Assembly: GCF_030683065.1 (NCBI RefSeq)
Contig: NZ_JAUXMX010000004.1
Location: 62,001 to 126,000, forward strand
Source: Pseudomonas sp.
Lineage (GTDB): Bacteria; Pseudomonadota; Gammaproteobacteria; Pseudomonadales; Pseudomonadaceae
Length of the DNA: 64,000 bases
Direction of reading: 5' to 3'
The notes below the pieces were generated by a model. That model was not told the DNA's origin and did no database searches. It saw only the letters and a list, made by a program, of their open reading frames with translations. This document shows, in pieces, positions 59,000 to 64,000 of this stretch. Positions within the stretch are counted from its first letter, which is position 1. Every line of letters starts with the position of its first letter. A program made the position numbers and the translations under genes.

Positions 59000-59428
59000 A
59001 TGACCTTGACCCTGCTTACCGAAGCCGAACTGCTCATCCAGCCGGCTGATGACTACATGAATGATCACCAGCAGCAGTTCTTCCGCACCCTGCTGCTAAG
59101 CCAGCGCGCTGACCTGCAGGCGCGCATCGCCGAGGAGTTCGAGGCCCTGCGCGAACGCGAAACCAGCAGCGACCCAGCCGACATCGGCAGCGCCGAAGAA
59201 CAGCGGCAGTGGCAACTGCGCCAGTTGGAGCGGGAAAAGAAGCTGCTCGACAAGATCGACGAAGCCCTCGATCGCCTGGCACGCGGCGAGTATGGCTGGT
59301 GCCTTGAAACCGGCGAGGCCATCGGCCTCAAGCGCCTGCTGCTGCGGCCCACCGCCAGCTTGTGCATCGAGGCCAAAGAACGCCAAGAACAACGCGAAAA
59401 GCACCTGCGTCACACTGATGGAGCCTGA
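59000..59428 (+). CDS. dksA2: DksA2, zinc-independent DksA paralogue
   Basis: This 142-residue protein has a coiled-coil with DPADIG and a C-terminal globular part. Of the four zinc-finger cysteines of DksA only two remain: YGWCLET (C..T) and LCIEAK (C..A). That matches P. aeruginosa DksA2, which replaces DksA at RNA polymerase with ppGpp when zinc is scarce. It is the first gene right of the Zur operator. Confidence 0.95.
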   Translation: MTLTLLTEAELLIQPADDYMNDHQQQFFRTLLLSQRADLQARIAEEFEALRERETSSDPADIGSAEEQRQWQLRQLEREKKLLDKIDEALDRLARGEYGWCLETGEAIGLKRLLLRPTASLCIEAKERQEQREKHLRHTDGA

Positions 59429-59432
59429 AACC

Positions 59433-60640
<1,208 letters not shown>

Positions 60641-60641
<1 letters not shown>

Positions 60642-61378
60642 TGCTTGCGCCGACCAACGTGAAAGTCGCGCCGCGCCGCCATCCCTATGTCCTTCTTCCT
60701 CAGGGAGGCGGTGGCGCGCTGCGTCGGATGAGGGCAGCGGGTATGCCCGTCAAGCAGCCGTTGCAGCAGGTCGCTGGCGAGCAGGTCGAGGTGTTCTGCG
60801 AGGTGCTCAACGAGCATGTCAACCTGGCCGTCTGGCAGCGTCGGTTAGCGCCAGCGATCAGCGTTTTTACCGAGCAGTTACTGGCTCGGGGCGAACCGCT
60901 GGCAGATTCCAGGGTGTTGGAGTTGGCCGATACGCAAGGCGCAGTGGATCTTGGCGATCTGCTTCAGGGCTACAGCGAGCTACCCGGCCACGCGGCTTTT
61001 ATCGCCGATGTCAGCTGGTTGGTGGACGCCTTTGCCTGCCTGCTCGATGCCAGGCGCGTAGGTGTGCGCCTGCGCGTGCTGGATAAGGCCATGTGCCCGC
61101 GCTTTCACGTCGACCATGTGCCGCTACGACTGATTACCAGCTATGCAGGGATTGGCAGCCAGTGGCTGCGTGAGGGCGTTATGGCGCGTCATCGCCTCGG
61201 CGATCCGGCGGCCGAACCGCTGGATGCGGCCTTGATTGAACGTGCCGAAACCGGTCATGTGCTGCTGGCCAAGGGCGAAAAATGGCTCGGCAACGAGGGC
61301 GGTGGACTAATCCACCGCTCGCCGCAACCGCCAGCCGGCGAGCGACGGCTGTTGCTGACGCTGGATTGGCTGGCGTGA
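60641..61378 (+). CDS. DUF1826 protein, possible cupin/2OG-oxygenase-like fold
   Basis: This 245-residue DUF1826 protein is often found beside Zur-linked COG0523 genes. CPRFHVDHVPLRLITSYAG near residues 150-168 and GGLIHRSPQPPAGERRLLLTLD near 223-244 recall the HxD...H...R arrangement of Fe(II)/2-oxoglutarate oxygenases. That is my reading, not an established function. It overlaps zigA by ATGA, so it is co-translated with it and could be a client or partner. Confidence 0.82.
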
Positions 61379-61738
61379 TGCCGGGTGTACGGCTCGTGTA
61401 GTGTGAGCGGGGCCGCCTAGGCCGTGCGCGCCGGCGGGCAATCGAGGTGTTGTCGGTGCGCATGGCGCACCCTACCTAGGCGTGGCTTGTGTAGTTTTCG
61501 CGCTGTTTGAAACACACAAGGCCAGTATCCATATCGGTTACGTGGCGATCATAAGCTTCATCAAGAATACACCGCTGCACTGGCTTGGCTTCGCCACCGA
61601 GTCGCCTGGATTCGCGGCCAAGGCCGCTCCCACAGGATTTGCGTTAGGCGCGATCTTTGTGGGAGGGGTCTCGACCGCGAACGGGGTAGGCCGCGGTTGC
61701 GTGGCGGTCATACGTTTCATCAACAACGCACCACTACA
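61379..61738. other. 360-bp gene-free stretch with REPIN and a direct repeat
   Basis: It contains a palindrome related to the 21313 element at about 61455-61477, a REPIN (two inverted REPs) at about 61611-61683, and a 43-bp imperfect direct repeat at 61541-61583 and 61700-61743 flanking that REPIN. No gene was seen. Confidence 0.7.
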
Positions 61739-61743
61739 CTAGC
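61541..61743. repeat. REPIN inside a 43-bp direct repeat
   Basis: Outer copies share CGTGGCG-TCATA-TTCATCAA-AAC-CACCACT-like text. Inside, TTCGCGGCCAAGGCCGCTCC is followed by an inverted REP ending near GGTCTCGACCGCGAA. The arrangement suggests insertion or duplication of the REPIN. The right copy runs to the last codons of the gene starting at 61739. Confidence 0.65.
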
Positions 61744-62092
61744 GCGCCATCCATACGCCTCGGCTCTGCCGTTCGCAGTAAGGCTTGAGGTAGGCCGCGT
61801 CGCTGGCGACCCCGTAATAGTGGATGTCCTGCTGGTAAGGCATGCCGCTGACTTGAGCGTTGCGACACACACCGTAGGCGCCGATCGGGCATTGCTCGAC
61901 GAATGCGACTTCGACTTTCTGGCCCTTCAGTTGCGGTTGGCAGAAGCCGCTGCGAAACAGGTTCGGTGGGATGCTGCGATTTTGCTGGCAGACCTTTACG
62001 TCCAGGCGTTCGGCCTGGCTATGGATTACGCAGGCCTCGCCCCAGGCCAGGGAGGACAGGGCGCAGAGCGCCAGCAGTGCGAAACGACGCAT
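61739..62092 (-). CDS. Small secreted cysteine-containing protein
   Basis: This 117-residue protein has a signal peptide (MRRFALLALCALSSLAWGEA). The mature part has six cysteines, an even number suited to disulfides, with the motifs CPIGAYGVC and YYGVASDAAYLKPYC. I do not recognise a functional family. Its place between two COG0523 genes suggests, but does not show, a link to the zinc response. The frame extends 13 codons upstream without a signal-peptide-like start. Confidence 0.7.
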   Translation of the reverse strand: MRRFALLALCALSSLAWGEACVIHSQAERLDVKVCQQNRSIPPNLFRSGFCQPQLKGQKVEVAFVEQCPIGAYGVCRNAQVSGMPYQQDIHYYGVASDAAYLKPYCERQSRGVWMAR

Positions 62093-62468
62093 CGAGTGAA
62101 CTCCAGATGACTGTAGCGGCGACTCTAGCACGAGGCCTGTATGCGGTCTGCATGGTGCAACCCTGGGATCTGGCAGGGGTTAACCTGTAGGAGATCCCCC
62201 GTATCCAGACGCCGCGCTGTTGCGCAGCAAACTGGGTGCTCAAGGATCAAGACCGTAGTGTGGGTCGGGCCGCGTAGGTTAGGCGTCCGCAAATTGGCCT
62301 GCTGCCAGCAGAGCCAGCGCGCCGTAACCCATCATCGATACACGGGTATAGGCATAAACCGCCCGATGGGTATCGCTGCGCTCAACACCATCCTACGGAA
62401 AGTTGCCCAGTTGCCGCGCTGCGCGCAAAACGCTTTCCTGATTGATCACCCAACCGCACCATAGGCCC
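62093..62468. other. Gene-free stretch with repeat copy 3
   Basis: Most of it is repeat copy 3 (62184-62396, minus). No Zur-like palindrome was found before the following COG0523 gene. Confidence 0.7.
62184..62396 (-). repeat. Long interspersed repeat, copy 3
   Basis: Read on the minus strand it begins GTAGGATGGTGTTGAGCGCA and ends GATCTCCTACAGG, matching copy 1 (24971-25206) in both halves, including CGGTCTTGATCCTTGAGCAC. It is about 20 bases shorter in the middle. Confidence 0.8.
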
Positions 62469-63434
62469 ATGCTCAAGAATATTCCTACCCATGTGATTGC
62501 CGGCCCCCTGGGTGCCGGCAAGACCAGCTTGATCCGCCACCTGCTGGCCCAGCGTCCGGCGGATGAACGCTGGGCGGTGCTGATCAACGAGTTCGGCCTG
62601 GTCGGCCTGGATGCCGCCCTGCTGACGACGGACGACGACGGCATCGCCATGGGCGAAGTGGCCGGCGGTTGCCTGTGTTGCGTCAACGGCGTGCCGTTTC
62701 AGGTCAGCTTGAGCCGCCTGCTGCGCAAGGCCAGGCCGGATCGCTTGCTGATCGAGCCGTCCGGCCTGGGCCATCCGCTAGAACTGCTCCGCCAATTGCG
62801 CGAGCCGCCCTGGCTTGGCGTGCTCGCGGTGCAGGCGCCGCTGTTGGTGCTCGATGCCATGGCCCTGGCGGCCGGCGAGACCTTGCCCGACAGCCAGCAG
62901 GCGACCCTGAGCAGTGCCGGTTTGCTGCTGCTGAACAAGGCGGAGCACCTCGACGAGGTGACCAAGGCGCGGATTCAGGCGCAACTGCCGGCACGCCCGC
63001 TGCTATGGACGACTCAGGGGACTTTGCCCTTGAGCCAGCTGCCCGGTTTCGCCGCCCGGGCCGAGGTCGGTGCGGGTCTGGATGGACTGCCCGCTGGTGC
63101 AGCGCCGATGCCGCAGCTCTGGCGCACACCGACTGAGCCGATCTGCCAGGTTCAGGCGCAGCCCGAGGGCTGGAGCATCGGCTGGCGCTGGCACCCGAGC
63201 CAGCGCTTCGAGCTGATGCAGGTGCAGCAGTGGCTCGGCAGCTTGGCCTGGCGTCGCGCCAAGCTGGTATTGCAGACCAACGCCGGCTGGCTTTCGGCCA
63301 ACGCCCTCGACGGTCAGCCATTGCATTGGCAGAACAGCGAATGGCGCAAGGACTCGCGCCTGGAGCTGATTTTTAGCGAGGCGCAGGAGCTGGCGACCTT
63401 GCAGGCTGGTTTTCAGCGCTGTCGCTTGGATTGA
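62469..63434 (+). CDS. Second COG0523 G3E-family GTPase
   Basis: This 321-residue protein is shorter and divergent from the zigA product. It has Walker A GPLGAGKTS, CxCC in GGCLCCVNG, LIEPSGLGHP and the guanine motif NKAE in place of NKxD. The CobW_C domain is shortened. ATG 62469 was chosen over the in-frame TTG at 62442. It resembles PA5532 in position and type. Whether it serves zinc or another metal is not shown. Confidence 0.88.
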   Translation: MLKNIPTHVIAGPLGAGKTSLIRHLLAQRPADERWAVLINEFGLVGLDAALLTTDDDGIAMGEVAGGCLCCVNGVPFQVSLSRLLRKARPDRLLIEPSGLGHPLELLRQLREPPWLGVLAVQAPLLVLDAMALAAGETLPDSQQATLSSAGLLLLNKAEHLDEVTKARIQAQLPARPLLWTTQGTLPLSQLPGFAARAEVGAGLDGLPAGAAPMPQLWRTPTEPICQVQAQPEGWSIGWRWHPSQRFELMQVQQWLGSLAWRRAKLVLQTNAGWLSANALDGQPLHWQNSEWRKDSRLELIFSEAQELATLQAGFQRCRLD

Positions 63435-63510
63435 GCAAGGACGCAGGGCTGCGCCCGCTGGATTGTGCCGGGCTGATAGACTCTGCGGGTTTTCCTAATG
63501 GATGAAGGAC

Positions 63511-64000
63511 ATGCACCTGCTCCCCTGGTCCCACGCCTGTTCCGCCGGCTTTACCCTGCGCGGCTGGCATTCGCCGCCTTCGGGCAAGCCGCTGCTGCAT
63601 TTCATGCATGGCAACGGCTATTGCGGTCGTGTCTACGAGCCGCTGCTGGCGTGCCTGGCCGCCGATTTCGACCTCTGGCTGTGCGATGCCCAGGGCCATG
63701 GCGAGAGTGATCATGGCGGGCGCTTCCATGGCTGGAACCGCAGCGCGGAACTGGCGCTGGAAGCGTTTGCCGAGGGCCGCAAGCGCTTTGCCGAGGTGCC
63801 GCTGTTCGCCGTCGGCCACAGTTTTGGCGGGGTCTTGACCAGCCTGATGCTGGCCCAGCAGCCGCAACTGTTTAAGCGCGCCGTGCTGCTCGATCCGGTG
63901 CTGTTCACCCCGGCGATGATCGGGGTCATGGCGCTGTCCGACGTGGTCGGTTTGAGCCAGCGCACGACCCTGGCGAGCAAGGCGCGCAAACGCCGCTCGC
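63511..64000 (+). CDS. Alpha/beta hydrolase, cut by the window edge
   Basis: At least 163 residues run off the right end. The frame begins MHLLPWSHACSAGFTLRGW. It has an HGNGYCGRVYEPLL oxyanion region and the nucleophile elbow GHSFGG (Ser near residue 110), the signatures of serine alpha/beta hydrolases. The catalytic acid and His would lie beyond the window. The substrate is unknown. Confidence 0.85.
   Translation, partial: MHLLPWSHACSAGFTLRGWHSPPSGKPLLHFMHGNGYCGRVYEPLLACLAADFDLWLCDAQGHGESDHGGRFHGWNRSAELALEAFAEGRKRFAEVPLFAVGHSFGGVLTSLMLAQQPQLFKRAVLLDPVLFTPAMIGVMALSDVVGLSQRTTLASKARKRRS

Noticed and set aside
61541-61743. Spaced direct repeats as a possible CRISPR array
   Set aside because: There are only two imperfect 43-bp copies around a REPIN, with no regular spacers and no cas genes.

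Overview
The window looks like a chromosome segment of a GC-rich gammaproteobacterium of the genus Pseudomonas in the broad sense. The block tag-htrB-pilZ-yhhQ-trkA-rsmB-fmt-def-tsaP-dprA-tsaC, preceded by plsC-gmhB-glyS-glyQ, has the order found near oriC in Pseudomonas. REP/REPIN-type repeats and a decayed REP-associated transposase (RAYT) fit this assignment. No rRNA, tRNA or CRISPR array was seen.

Layout: (1) 1-1371 has no convincing gene. (2) 1372-4885 holds a short BCCT-like transporter and a phospholipid module resembling E. coli ynbA/ynbB with an acyltransferase. (3) 5157-19880 is core housekeeping. In it, glyQ is broken by an in-frame TAA, and yhhQ has a preQ1-I riboswitch. (4) 19915-24675 holds a DctB/DctD-type sigma54 two-component pair and an AraC/LysE pair. 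(5) 25278-39583 is a complete phenol catabolic cluster, dmpKLMNOPQBCDEFGHI, read leftward from a sigma54 promoter. The divergent gene dmpR lies to its right. The island is bracketed by two direct copies of a 155-235 bp repeat. (6) 40046-46816 is a lipoprotein / RND (MMPL) / DUF1302 / DUF1329 operon. It has its own -24/-12 promoter and upstream sites like those of the phenol promoter, so it is probably a second DmpR target. (7) 47804-49028 is an AT-rich two-gene cassette, a soluble GT51 glycosyltransferase domain overlapping a DNA-polymerase-beta-type nucleotidyltransferase. It lies between two partial repeat copies and next to a RAYT pseudogene, and it is the best candidate for an undescribed system. 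(8) 49707-51371 has small conserved genes. (9) 51468-63434 is a zinc-starvation island. A Zur-like operator at 58951-58973 serves two divergent transcription units. The leftward one is folE2-znuC-znuB-znuA-hisI2-yidD-pyrC2, followed by thrS2. The rightward one is dksA2-zigA-DUF1826. A second COG0523 GTPase follows. (10) An alpha/beta hydrolase runs off the right edge.

How the parts work together: the Dmp enzymes hydroxylate phenol to catechol, cleave the ring meta, and yield pyruvate and acetyl-CoA. DmpR senses the phenol and fires sigma54 promoters. The envelope operon beside it may handle hydrophobic compounds under the same control. The zinc island imports metal and supplies zinc-sparing or back-up versions of zinc enzymes.
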